Shown here piece by piece: positions 1 through 14,110 of a stretch of DNA of 64,000 bases. This DNA comes from Hofstenia miamia (lineage: Eukaryota > Xenacoelomorpha > Acoela): positions 890,825-954,824 of the forward strand of contig SCFE01000089.1 of the NCBI GenBank assembly GCA_004352715.1, in the 5' to 3' direction. Made by a program: the position numbers and the translations under genes. The first letter of the stretch is position 1. The number at the start of each line of letters is the position of its first letter. A model generated the notes under the pieces. The model made no database searches. It was not told the origin of the DNA and worked only from the letters and a program-made list of their open reading frames with translations.

Positions 1-362
1 GTGGCAGAAGCAGCAGAACCAGTAGACGCAGAAACTGAAGCAGCAATCAAGGAAAAGATGAAGGAAGAAATAGGTGAGAGAACTAGGTTGCCAGTTCCAA
101 GAGGAGTTAAGAGAAGTAAGCTAGCAGTAGAGACAGCAAAAGTCAATAAAGTGCATGTGAGGTGCTGAAGAATGTAGGCATGGAAATGAAGAAGAAAAGG
201 CAACAAGAAGATAAGAGAGACAGAAAGCCAGCATGGGAAAGAAGAATTGAGAATAAAGTGGCAAAGATTAGGCAGCAAATAGGGAAGATCAGGGCAAGTA
301 AGGCGGTGCAGGACAGGTGCAGGGTAGGTAAAGGGAAGACAATAGAAACTGCAACTGCTTAA
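1..362 (+). pseudogene. N-terminal region of the R2-like LINE ORF
   Basis: One frame is open from the window edge to a stop near 168 (residues such as AEAAEPVDAETEAAIKEKMK), and an overlapping frame continues at 162-362 (KAVQDRCRVGKGKTIETA). Both are rich in Lys, Glu and Arg, as expected for the nucleic-acid-binding region ahead of the RT. The shift of frame at about 150-165 suggests a small indel. No zinc finger or Myb motif is visible here; they would lie upstream if present. Confidence 0.55.
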
Positions 363-436
363 GCAGAGATTAGTTGCAGAAGCTGAGAAACTAAGAAAAT
401 ATAGGGCAAGAGCAAAGCAAGCAAGAGACATGAAGT

Positions 437-1434
437 TTGAGGCCAAAGAAGGAAGATTCTACAAAGCTGAAGAAGGCTCTAAAGAAAATGAAGAAAGCGC
501 CAGGCAGAGATGACGTACATGGGTATTGGTTGAAGAAGTTCACAAGTGTTCATGAGAGACTAGCAGAAGCATTGGGGGAGCGTGTGGTGATTGGGTGTCC
601 AGAGTGGATGGTAGTGGGAAGGACATTTCTGATACAGAAGGACCCAAAGAAAGGTAGTCAGGCAAACACTGTGATTTCAAGTAGGCTGGCATGTTATCTA
701 GAACAGAACAGGTTGATACCAGAGGAGCAGAAGAGATGTAGAACAAAGACGAGAGGATGCAAAGATCAGTTGTTTATAGACCAGGCAGTGGTGGAGAATT
801 GTAGAAGAATGAAGACAAACTTAGCAATGGCATGGATAAATAACAGGAAGGCAACATATCACATAAGTGGGTATTGAGGACGTTAGATGCCAATGGAGTT
901 TCACGGAAATGGATTGAGTTTCTTGAGAGGGAGATGGGAAAGTGGCGGACTGAGATAGACGGACACAGGTTGAGGTTTAGGCGAGGCATATTCCAGGGAG
1001 ACACTACTGTTCGTAGTTAGCTTAATCCCTATCACAGAAAAGTTAAAGGATAATGGTATAGGGTATAAGTTGGAGAAGAATGGTAGAGCAGTGAGTCACC
1101 TGTAGTACATGGAAGACCTATAGATGTATGCTAGTTCAAGGAAGATGTTGCAGAAGCAAGAGGAGACATTGGAGAAAGCAAGCAAAGATTCTGGGTTGGA
1201 ATTTGGATTAGGAAATTGTGCGACAGTGACAATGACCAGAGGCAAGTGCATAGATGGAGATGGTTTGAGGACGAGCAGTGGGGATAAGATTGAGGAAGTC
1301 AAACAGGGGTACAAGTACTTAGGAGTAATAGAGAAGGACAGAACAGATCACGTGGAAATGAAGATGAGGCTAAGGAAAGAGTACAAGAGGAGAGTAAGGA
1401 AGGTACTACAGAAGTCAGCATTGAATGGGCAGAA
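437..1434 (+). pseudogene. Reverse transcriptase domain of the R2-like LINE, inactivated
   Basis: Recognisable RT blocks occur in order: KAPGRDDVHGYWLKKF (about 497-544), GRTFLIQKDPKKG (about 617-655), LEQNRLIPEEQKRC (about 698-739), NLAMAWINNRKA (about 816-851, motif A), RRGIFQGD (about 980-1003), YMEDL (about 1105-1119, the catalytic box) and YKYLGVIEKD (about 1312-1341). Motif A has Asn where this family has the catalytic Asp (AWID), and the catalytic box reads MED instead of DD. The block that normally follows KDPKKG (YRPITCLP-like) is missing. Several stops and frameshifts separate the blocks. The domain is cut by the gap of N at 1435. It cannot encode an active enzyme. Confidence 0.8.
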
Positions 1435-2014
1435 NNNNNNNNNNNNNNNNNNNNNNNNNNNNNNNNNNNNNNNNNNNNNNNNNNNNNNNNNNNNNNNNNN
1501 NNNNNNNNNNNNNNNNNNNNNNNNNNNNNNNNNNNNNNNNNNNNNNNNNNNNNNNNNNNNNNNNNNNNNNNNNNNNNNNNNNNNNNNNNNNNNNNNNNNN
1601 NNNNNNNNNNNNNNNNNNNNNNNNNNNNNNNNNNNNNNNNNNNNNNNNNNNNNNNNNNNNNNNNNNNNNNNNNNNNNNNNNNNNNNNNNNNNNNNNNNNN
1701 NNNNNNNNNNNNNNNNNNNNNNNNNNNNNNNNNNNNNNNNNNNNNNNNNNNNNNNNNNNNNNNNNNNNNNNNNNNNNNNNNNNNNNNNNNNNNNNNNNNN
1801 NNNNNNNNNNNNNNNNNNNNNNNNNNNNNNNNNNNNNNNNNNNNNNNNNNNNNNNNNNNNNNNNNNNNNNNNNNNNNNNNNNNNNNNNNNNNNNNNNNNN
1901 NNNNNNNNNNNNNNNNNNNNNNNNNNNNNNNNNNNNNNNNNNNNNNNNNNNNNNNNNNNNNNNNNNNNNNNNNNNNNNNNNNNNNNNNNNNNNNNNNNNN
2001 NNNNNNNNNNNNNN
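1435..2014. other. Assembly gap, 580 N
   Basis: Unknown sequence inside the LINE. The length is not a round number, so it may be estimated from read pairs. The expected content is the RT thumb and the linker to the C-terminal domain. Confidence 0.99.
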
Positions 2015-2488
2015 TAGAATCAGGAGACAAGTGGTATGAACACAAGCCGCAGGCTGTCATAGAAAATGAAGGTTAAGATACTATAGGACTTCAACATCCA
2101 GACAAGCAGGGTGATAGAAGCACGGAGGCCAGACATAGTAGTAGTGGACAAAGAGAAAAAATTGGGAACAGTGATAGACATAGCAGTACCAAAGGACAGG
2201 AATGTAGAAAGCAAGGAGAAAGAGAAGATAGACAAGTACAGAGAGTTGGTAGAGGAAATAGAAAGGCTGTGGAAGTTAAAGAAGGTCCCGGTAGTAGTAG
2301 GCGCACTAGGAGCAGTGAGTAAGAAGCATAAGAGATACTTGGAGCAGTTGGGAGTACCAAAGTTGGGAGGAGCAGTAGCACAGAAGGCAGTATTGTTAGC
2401 AACAGCTAGAGTCTTGAGGAAAGCTCTCAGACTCCCTGAGAAGTGGTTAGTTCCCCGAGCTGAGAGGGATACCAGCATGAAGCTGTGA
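2015..2488 (+). pseudogene. C-terminal endonuclease-like domain of the R2-like LINE
   Basis: From 2111 to 2488 one frame is intact. It opens with a block like RRPDIVVVDKEKKLGTVIDI, then AVPKDRN, KYRELVEEIERLWKLKK and PVVVGALGAVSKKHKRYLEQ, ending in residues LPEKWLVPRAERD. The PD...D pattern (PDIVVVD, then VIDIAVP) fits the restriction-like endonuclease core of R2-type LINEs. Closely similar wording is common in retrotransposon proteins of many invertebrates. The frame ends with a normal stop at 2488, shortly before the A/T-rich tail, so this is the true C-terminus. Whether this copy's nuclease core is intact cannot be judged because the part before 2015 is missing. Confidence 0.75.
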
Positions 2489-2525
2489 AATAACAATAAC
2501 AGAATAATAATAATATTTATAAATT

Positions 2526-4703
<2,178 letters not shown>

Positions 4704-7700
4704 CTAAAGTAACCTATTAAGTAAAAGGAAACTAAAATCTCAACAACTCTCAAGCCTTTATAAATAAATATAAATTCCTTTAAAATATGCTAACTAGTAA
4801 TTTATAAATAAGAGCAATTATAAAATAATGAATTCTTTAAAAATTCATATTAACAGCTATTCAATAGTTGTTTGAAATGAATCAAGTCAGAAATAGCTTG
4901 GAGGAAAGTAATGTTTGTACTAGAGCAAATACCACAAGCGGATAATTCGTCGGCCTTTATTTAGATTTCTATGTAAATAAAACAAATCCCAATTATTAGA
5001 AAGCTGATCATTTGAGAAGGCATTATAGTATCCAGGCCTGATCATAAATGTTGTTCCACCACATTTACAGTGTTTTTATTAGGATTAAAGTTCTCTCTTT
5101 CTTTTAGTTGGGGCCTATTAAAAAATTGTATGTAAATCAATTTATAAATATGATACCAAACTTTCAGAAATATTGAAGAGTGAATTTTGCATAAATCCCA
5201 ATATTTCATAAATTTTCATACAGTATATATTTCATCAATGTAATGGGGTCTTTACTTTACATTTAAGAGACCAATACCGATTACCTTAAAATGTTCTAAT
5301 GGGTGTATATGCTATACGTATCTAAGATATTAATGATCTTTATTAGTTAGTTATTCTGTGTTAATACATGCATCAAATATCAACATTGACATTAAAATAG
5401 CCTTAAAACATGTATGTTGTAAGTGGAGAAAATTTTTATTATACTCTTAGGTAGATCCATTTCAAGGTACTAAAACAGACATATAAATGTACTAAAGTCA
5501 TCAACATTCAATTTTCATTTAACACGTAAGCAAAACACAAGTTTTGCTACTTTTTGCTGTTTATTAAAGTTAAAAATTATTTTTCAAAAACTTTTCAAAT
5601 TTTGCATAAAATTCTATGCGAATTTGAAAAAACATTTTTAAAACAACCTGTTTTAATGAAACCAATATTTTTAGAATAAAAAACTTAAGTTTAATATGAG
5701 CATATAGAAATTGTTAGGATATTTTAAAAATTGAATAAAGGAATAGTAAAAATTATAAATACGATATGAAATGGATCATGAAAAGGCATTTAAAGAAACT
5801 AATGAAGTCAAGCGGTAATGAAATAAATTTAGAAACGAATACGGATTTGTTCTGAATGATAACAATTGGAGTCGAAATGACTCATACTTGGTATAGTTTT
5901 ATAGCACATACGCTATAACTGAATTGTTTACTGTCACCTGTAAACAATCACTGCAATTAAAAGTAAACTATAGCACGACTAAATTCACACTACAACCGTT
6001 GAAACTAGGCGTATATTGGAAGGCAAAGCCAAGGAAATACTCATTGGCGTTAGGTTTAGCCAAAATAAACCAAAACTCGGTTAAACTATATGTACAAAGT
6101 ATTCCTCGCTAAAAGTTTTATTGTACCTACTTTATTTGCAATTTACAAGTATATTTGAAAGCAGTTTATTTACATGATCAAGACACTTTCAACCAACATA
6201 CTTCAAAGCAACTTTTCGTTGATCCAAAAAATAAAAATCTAAATCATGAATAGCACAAAATTACGCATTCTCATTAAAAGCTTCTAAATATGAACCAAAA
6301 TGTACGCGACAAAATAAATAGAAAGTTAGTAGGTAAGTTAACTTCAAATAGTTTAGAGCAATTAAGCCTATAATAAAGTAGTTAGGGACTATTCGAGAAG
6401 TATTATTAACAAGAAAGTTAAATTGGAGTTCAGGTATTAAAGCATATCCATTTACAGCAGAGAATTAATCTGAACCGTAAAAAATAAATGGATTTGATAA
6501 AGCAAGTTGATGGAAATCCTTAAATCAGTTGGTTTTACGGAGCGAAAAGTATGTTTATAGTATTCTTAACACATAAACAAATAGTCAGGGAAACGGGATC
6601 TGTTGATTTTGACCACCAAACAAATACAATCATGTTGATGTTGTGGCTGTGATTGTTCGGTTAATCTAGGTAAACTGCGGCGAAGGCTAATCTATGACAG
6701 CAAGCATCAAAACCAAGCACTGGAATTTAACCTTAACTCGACCCGACCCGTCCCATTTCTGATTTAACTATTTTCAGATATTAACAGGAAACTAACAGTG
6801 CAAAATTGGGGACTTTTCAAAATAAAGCACTTGTTGTTGAACTAGTTCATGAATTTTTAATGATTCGGTGGTAGAAATGAAATGTTTTCGTTTGATTTAT
6901 TAATGATTAAGCACTAGTCTGTGAAATAAATGTCATATTAATTGATAATGCATATTTTATATTCCGAACATCACACAGGCGCGTTTTAAAAAAGTTGAAG
7001 GCAACAATGCAGTATTTTGCAATTGGGACGATATATTGCAAATGTTGGAATATTATTATTAATAATTAATAACTAGTGCGTTGATGGGAATAACGTTTGG
7101 CCACAAGTGCAGTGTGCATTAAATCAAACATTAACAGTTAAAGATGTGTTAACTAGTTTAAATATTGGGGAATGACTGCCTGGGAAATCACCTCGCATTA
7201 GTTAGTTGTGAAAACAACAGGACATATTTGATAAATACGAAATAATTTAATTCGCGTAAAGCAAAATAAATAACACACTATTTTCAGAGTTTAACCTGGA
7301 ATAAGAATTCTAACTATTTAATCACAACGAAATTTTTCACATTTATAAATCGATTATCTCTCATAAACGAAGAAGAATGCAATTGAATCGTTTTAACGAG
7401 TTTCGACTACACAAATTAGAGATCGAGATCTAAAACCAATCATCTGGTTCATCCGTGCTTTCAAATCACAGCAAAGCTATTAACCCAAACAACACCTTAA
7501 TTATAGTTTTGAACTAAGCGTAGAGGTTATTAAAAATATACGCAAGAATAACAAAACACCGAGATAACGCAATTCAGCCTTCACAGTAGATCAGTGGGAG
7601 AAGTCGATAAATACTTCAGCACTGTCATGATACAAAAATAATAAGTCGACATGGGGAACGAAAAAACTCTAACAACAAAGGGAGTTATTAGGCGATTAAA

Positions 7701-8009
7701 GCTCAGCACAAAGTGAGTATAAAGCTTTACTTTTAACTCTAACAAAGTGCAACTCAAGTTAAATGAACTCTCTCCTACAAATACTAATATGCAGCGTTCA
7801 ACTAACTATATTAAAAAATTTATCTAAGGACTGGAACCTTATAAAAGCGCATGGCAGCGAATCAATAATGCAAAAGGATTTCAGGAAAAGTAAGAGGGTT
7901 TGAGGCAATCCTCGGTTTTTTGAAAAAAATTCCATTACAACTCAATATGTCAATATACCTGTAATATAATGGCAGGGTAAAGTGCACATTTTTCATTTTT
8001 TGCGGCCAC

Positions 8010-8023
8010 ATATATATATACAT

Positions 8024-8061
<38 letters not shown>

Positions 8062-8403
8062 TTAATTATATATATATATNNNNNNNNNNNNNNNNNNNNN
8101 NNNNNNNNNNNNNNNNNNNNNNNNNNNNNNNNNNNNNNNNNNNNNNNNNNNNNNNNNNNNNNNNNNNNNNNNNNNNNNNNNNNNNNNNNNNNNNNNNNNN
8201 NNNNNNNNNNNNNNNNNNNNNNNNNNNNNNNNNNNNNNNNNNNNNNNNNNNNNNNNNNNNNNNNNNNNNNNNNNNNNNNNNNNNNNNNNNNNNNNNNNNN
8301 NNNNNNNNNNNNNNNNNNNNNNNNNNNNNNNNNNNNNNNNNNNNNNNNNNNNNNNNNNNNNNNNNNNNNNNNNNNNNNNNNNNNNNNNNNNNNNNNNNNN
8401 NNN
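8010..8403. repeat. TA/CA microsatellite running into a 324-N gap (8080-8403)
   Basis: The tract starts with tatatatatacatac, then (CA)n around 8024-8037, then a long (TA)n to 8079, where the sequence breaks into N. A further short TA tract lies at 8472-8492. The gap was probably caused by the repeat. Confidence 0.95.
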
Positions 8404-8932
8404 TTGCTTTTCTTAAAAACGGCTTGTTATATATCCGATACTCTGCTCAAGCTCGGCTCGTTGACAAATTTGATATATATATATATATATACGATGAGTT
8501 CAGGATCAAATTTAGCAGCGTTAAAATATTCATTAACAATCAGTTAAATCATATAATTTTCAAAGTGTTTTTTGCTTCTGGAAGTAATTTTAATTTTTTT
8601 ATAAGCTATTAAAACTCATTGCCATGGGCTTTGAAATATAAACACTTGATAAAATTGCCAATTTCAAAATTTTATACCATCTTGATTTACCAAAAAATTC
8701 AAGACTTAATATAAAATATATATTTCAAAAAATAAGTTTGAAGATGGAAGTTTTCACAGTTGAAAATAAGCCATTCAAATTGCAATCCATTTGGAACTAA
8801 ATATAAATGTCAACTATAAAACACAGAAGAGACGCGGTCAAAAGAAAACAAATGGTTCATAAAACAAACTTTAAAAAGATGCTATAATTTAGTTTTCTAA
8901 AACCGAGTACATAATTGTCAAATGGTAGGACG

Positions 8933-9020
8933 TAGTTTCAAATAAAATAACCCGCTCTACGTTAACAGAAGAATGATAGTTTCAAATAAAATAACCCGCT
9001 CTACGTTAACAGAAGAATGG
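8933..9020. repeat. Tandem duplication, two 44-bp units
   Basis: The unit begins tagtttcaaataaaataacc and ends acagaagaatg. The units at 8933-8976 and 8977-9020 differ only in the last base (a versus g). Near identity means a recent duplication or an assembly artefact. Confidence 0.95.
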
Positions 9021-9612
9021 ATATTTTGCAGATTAGTGAACAGCATTAACTGGGAAACCTATATAAGGGCTGAATGAAAAAAAGCAAGCTTTGAAGTAGC
9101 ATATATTCAATTCTCTTTCGTAGTTCATGCTCTATTTTAAGATAAATAAGTTCAATTTGAACAACCAAAACCATACCTTTATTTGACCCCTCGGATTAAC
9201 TCTGGTTACCCCCTGATTGAAATAAGTTAATGGTATTTTGAAAATTAAGAAAAACCATATTCTGCCGGCAATCTTTTTAACTAAATAAACTGCAGCTTAG
9301 TCATTTTTAGAGAAAATTATGAATTAAGTGAGTTGGGAGATTCATTCGACTACTGCTCTACTTTCTCACAAAACAATGTGATTGTTATTAAAAATTAACG
9401 AAATTCGAGATGGAAAGGCGCTATATGTTCATTCAGATTTAGATAAGCTTTGAGAATAGCAATCCTATAATAAATATCCAAAACTGACAGCTACTGAGAA
9501 TTCTAGCCGACGATATCAACCAATTATTCTTATTATTCTAAAACACTGTTTTCAATGAAAAACTCAATTTATACAGGAATTGTACAAATGATTTCAAGTG
9601 TTTCTATTAGTA

Positions 9613-9874
9613 GCGCGTTTAGGAGAAGCAAAAGAGGCGACCACCCCTCTCCTTTAGGGCCAACTGCGAACACTTAAATTAAATGTTCTTTTTCATCAAA
9701 ATTGAAAATAGTTCACTTCAATTCAAGATGTCATCAATCGATTTGCTGCTAAAAACAGACGATTACATTTTGTGTAAATTTACTTTTGTTCAAAAAACTT
9801 TTTGTTTACAATTTTGTTTCTGTAAAATGACTGTCAGCCCCTCCCCAGTTTAAAAAATCCTAAACGCGCCTCTG
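9613..9874. mobile_element. hAT-type MITE with inverted ends and target-site duplication
   Basis: The ends are inverted copies: GCGCGTTTAGGA at 9613-9624 and its complement TCCTAAACGCGC at 9858-9869, where the right end continues CTCTG. Read inward from the right, the end is CAGAGGCGCGTTTAGGA, which resembles hAT termini. ATTAGTA flanks both sides (9606-9612 and 9875-9881). The inside has no coding capacity but holds a second, looser pairing (ccacccctctcc with cagcccctccc). At 262 bp it is a non-autonomous element. The left end seems to have lost its first five bases. Confidence 0.8.
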
Positions 9875-12800
9875 ATTAGTACAACTATATTGCATGGTAA
9901 CTAACAATAAATTGACCATAAATCCCATGCGTTGTTGGTATAAGTGTATACATCAAAATCTCATTGTATTCACTTAACGAATGTAGTTTTACTGAAACGT
10001 TTACTTCACGATTCCTAATTCGTACACAACCCCTAAATGAAACACGTTGCACATGCGAATGAAATTTTAAAGTTGGTGTTTTTACGAGTAAAAATTCTAT
10101 TGACGGCTACAATTTGTATTAAGAAACACGTGGGAGTTAATTGACTTTGAAACTTTCACCTAAAGTACTGAAAAACAAAGTCATTGCTGATTGTCTTTCG
10201 CTAATAATAACTTGAACAAGTTGTGGTGGCGTCGCATGAAATTCTAAAAACGGAGCGCCAACTAATAAAGGCACTCAGGTTACATAATAATTCCCTTATT
10301 GCTTTCTGCTGTATAAGCAAGAGAAAATCAGCGAGTGAATACATCAAGACACTCTAGCAGCATATCAGTAAGAAATGGAGCAAATGAATTCATTACTTGT
10401 GACAAAAGATAGCCGACCACATAGTTGTGAATAAAACAAAACAAAGTAGAACGCGTAGTTTTGACTACAATCATGTTCAAAATTAAAAAAATCAATTTTT
10501 AAAAAGGTAATAGTATCGCATGTGGTTGAAAATTGTCAAACGTAATTTTAAAAACGTCTTGGTTTCTAAACACTACTGATTTTTAAGGCTAAATGAAGAG
10601 CCAACAATTACTTGATCACGCACACCACAAATTTGTTCATATTCTCCTGATCAATTACTCTTGTTGATGAATTTGTATAAAAAACTTGAAATGAAGTCAG
10701 AAAATTGACCCTAGCACAAAAAATTAAAAAAACTATGTTCCCATAAAAGAATGGCACTGAAATATGACAGGGTCATAGCTAATATATAGCTAAGTACAAA
10801 AATAACAATTGCATACCCAATTAGTGTGTGATTTATAAATAAACATTTACGGACAACTTAATGATTGCAGGATGAAATTAATAAAATATTGGTGTTATGG
10901 AATAAAAGGAACGTATCTCAAAAATAATACAAAAATTTATACCACTTTTAATGATTAATTTTCCAAATATATTTTTAGGAAAATAATATGGGACAAATCT
11001 TTCAAAGTTAAGTTACCCTCATTCACAATAAAACTGCAGGTAACAACCAAGTCTTTCGTTTTCAAATTGATGATATTTCTGGAACCATTCACTACCATCG
11101 CATGATTGAACGTAAAATATTTCGATTGAAGAATGAAATGTAGTTAAACCGTGCAAAATGGATAAACTGAGGCATGGTACACATGATTAGTTTTTCCGTC
11201 TTAGCTAAATGACTTAGGTAAAAGATTTACGACCTGTCAAGTGTCAATCGTTTCCAAACTGTCATAAGTTAACGGATGCAATTAGTTAGGTATAATTAAC
11301 CCGATTCTCTTTTGCTTATTTCAGCATAAACCATTTCAGCATTTGACCATTTACGTTGCACAAATCTTAATACTTGTAAAAAGGATAGCGCGAATTTTGG
11401 AAAATTAATGCATATTGATACGCATAATTTTACAATTAAGTCTTAATAAAATTTGGTCGTCAAAAGTTTACCTCATAAAACAATTTTATACTACATAGAT
11501 CAAAAAAATATAGCTCTAGTTTACAATACTAATTACTTAAGTTGAATAACCCGCTTGGATATAAAAATGCAGTTTGAGGGATTTAGAAAAAATGGCATGA
11601 TGTATTTCAAATTTGTTTTGGAAACGGTGTAAAGTTCTAATAACGAATAACGTTATGGCATGTAAATGTGTGCAATTATTGAGCATAAATAAGCATGGAA
11701 AAGAAAGTGGCATTTATTACCATTAGATGCATGTGAATGGTTTTTGACAAACAATAAGAGTGAAGCTAATACATAAGATGTAAGTAACAAAAAATGAGAA
11801 AATGTGTGCCGATCAAATGTAATTGGCTAGCATTGTTTGGCGAAAGTTAGCTGTAGGTAAAAAATTACACTCAATGGAACTGCAACGCGTAAAGGAAGCT
11901 AAATCAATTCCCAAGTGAAAACTTCAATGAAGAAACACCAAGACTGAAAAACATGGTCAATTTGCGACAAAATAAAAATCAATTACAGCTGATTCTCTAG
12001 TAAAAATATAAACACCGGCACATAATGGAAGCAAAACAAAGTAGTTTTTAAGAGTAAAATAGGAATATTAATTTATTTCACGTGCGTTATCGATGACTAA
12101 TTAAATTATATGGCGTTAGAATTAGTGAAAACTGCGAATGCACGATCGTAATCAATTTCGAAGGTGGATTATGTTCGGTCAAGAAAAATTCTAAACGAAA
12201 CAATTCATTTATTAATAAAAATTTGGTCAAAATGGATTAACAAAACTGAATGTCTTACTAGTTCTTAGTTTAATGTACAGCTAAAAACTAAAAAAGAGGT
12301 TGCTTTAATTATTGTTGAGCCGCTTCCAGTTATGTTATCATTATTATATACATGTACAATTAAGGGAGAAGGAAACGTAAAAAACATTGATAATTCTAAT
12401 ATTAAGATCATAAACTTTTTGAATAAGCTCTTACCAGTTTTTTCAAAAAAATCATTAAAGATGCCAAATTTTGGACAAGGTAAATTCTTATTAGGAATGA
12501 TTTTAAAATTGTTCATAATTGCAATTATTCGTGTTGTTAACGAGGATTCTGGCTCTGTTCTAAATAAGAGAAATGTTTTGTTCTGATTAGAATTTGCAAT
12601 TTAATTAATCAAAGTAGTGAATTTGTTTAATTATACTTAATATTAGATGGAAAGACGCATTCGCTTGGAACAGTGTTCAAAATCAGTGTGCTTAAATGTA
12701 TAAGAACACCGTAAAAGAGAAGATTTGCATACAATCAGCGTCCTAATAGCCAATTAAGCGTAGTAATTATCAAAATGTTTGCGTCATAAACATATAAGCC

Positions 12801-12881
12801 AAACTCAAAAATAATGAAAAATTGATGTAAAGAATAGTTCACTGTTGTTCAAACACCACGAAAAGCATCTTTCTATATTAA

Positions 12882-13029
12882 GGCCGCACGCAAACGATAC
12901 AACTTTTGTTGCTCAACCAATTAAGATAAGAAACCACATTGGAGGAATTCAAATTATTTCAAAATTGCTCGATCATATTGCTCGATATAATTGGTTTAGC
13001 AACAAAAGCTGTATCGTTTGCGTTCTACC
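12882..13029. mobile_element. Harbinger-like MITE, 148 bp, TAA target duplication
   Basis: The left arm carries GCAAACGATACAACTTTTGT and the right arm carries its near-perfect complement, followed by matching TGCTNAACCAATTA segments. About 40 bp per arm can pair around a short A/T-rich spacer. The outer ends start GGCCGCACGC and end GCGTTCTACC. TAA flanks both sides (12879-12881 and 13030-13032). A 3-bp TWA duplication is typical of PIF/Harbinger. No transposase is inside, so it would need one in trans. Confidence 0.8.
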
Positions 13030-13659
13030 TAAGAGGGTAGTCGTACCTTAGTTTCTGTTCATTAACTTAGATTTAATGATTTCGCTACATATGCACTTTA
13101 TTCACAATTACCGTCGACATACAAAATGTATGCAAACACAATTTCAAGCTACAGGCAATACAAAGTTTAGCAATCACATACAAAGGAAATAACAAGTGTT
13201 ATACACTAAATATGAAAAACAGAGTTGTTTTATAAAACAAAACAGTCAATGAGGGATAAGTCAATGCAACACGCATTTGTACAAACACAGCAAATATTGG
13301 GCGAAGTAAAAATTCAGTTATTATTTTGCGGGTAGTGTAAAATAGTGCGAGAGCCTTTGTTATAAAGAAAACAACCATATTTAGTTAGAGGCAATCTAAT
13401 AAACTTAGCATCAAGGTATAGAAAGATTAAAACAACACAAAGCAATCAATGTTTAAACTTATGTGCAGGTGGTGATATTTTCATTTAATTTTAATACAAA
13501 TGGAAACAGGTCTACCGTAGGAAGCATTCTCCTCATAAATAACTATTACATCAACTTCATAAAAATTATCATTTTGTAGACACTTTAAATTTAAACTACA
13601 TGTTTAAATGTAAAAGAATTATTATTTAGTAGGTACAGTGGGAAAATATATAATGGTTA

Positions 13660-14110
13660 TTGAAATATTTTTTAAATGCTTATAACTCAAGAACTAATAA
13701 ATATATCAAAATCTGAAAGCACCACGGGATAGAGGACTGTCTCTTCTTTGATTTTCATTATTAAACCGCGACCCGGCGACATATAATGAAACAGCGAAGG
13801 TTCCTCTTTACCCCCATGGGCTCTAAACCTGTTAGCTACATGAATGTTAGTTATGGAAAGGAAAGAATTTTAACCTTTTTTTAAAAAATCGGAATTTTCA
13901 ATACAAATATTTAATCTTTTAAAGTACTTCAAGCACAGCATTACGCTTCAGTAGAAATTTTCAACATTAAACTTAAGCATGTTGACCAATAGATAAGCTC
14001 TGGCTCACGACCTTAACAATTCCTAACAGGCTATGAGAAAATTCTTTGAAAATGTGAAAAAACGATTAGTCCTGTTAAAGAGGCACCAGGCTTTTTGAGG
14101 TTAACAGATG
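13660..14110. repeat. Diverged dispersed repeat, copy 1
   Basis: It shares blocks in the same order with 17085-17360. The first block is ataactcaagaactaataaa, followed by atctgaaagcacca. The last reads cctgttaaagaggcaccagg and leads to gaggttaacag. Copy 2 has aaactcaaaaactaataaag, then atctgaaaacacca, and finally ccttttaaaagtgcaccacg before agattaacag. The copies differ much in between. The family and ends were not determined. Confidence 0.55.

Larger units (their letters stand above)
1..2525 (+). mobile_element. Decayed R2/NeSL-like non-LTR retrotransposon (LINE), left end outside window
   Basis: The order of parts is a basic N-terminal region, a reverse transcriptase, a gap of N, then a C-terminal nuclease-like domain and an A/T-rich 3' tail (aataataataatattt near 2505). 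This order and the RT and C-terminal wording resemble LINEs with a restriction-like endonuclease (R2/NeSL group). The coding strand is strikingly purine-rich, unlike the rest of the window. Frameshifts, stops and changed catalytic residues show it is dead. The family name is from recalled similarity of motifs, so the clade is less certain than the LINE call. Confidence 0.8.

Noticed and set aside
12265-12586. Two overlapping frames of 83-84 codons on opposite strands
   Set aside because: Both are low-complexity AT-rich translations within a BRSK intron without splice sites or conserved residues.
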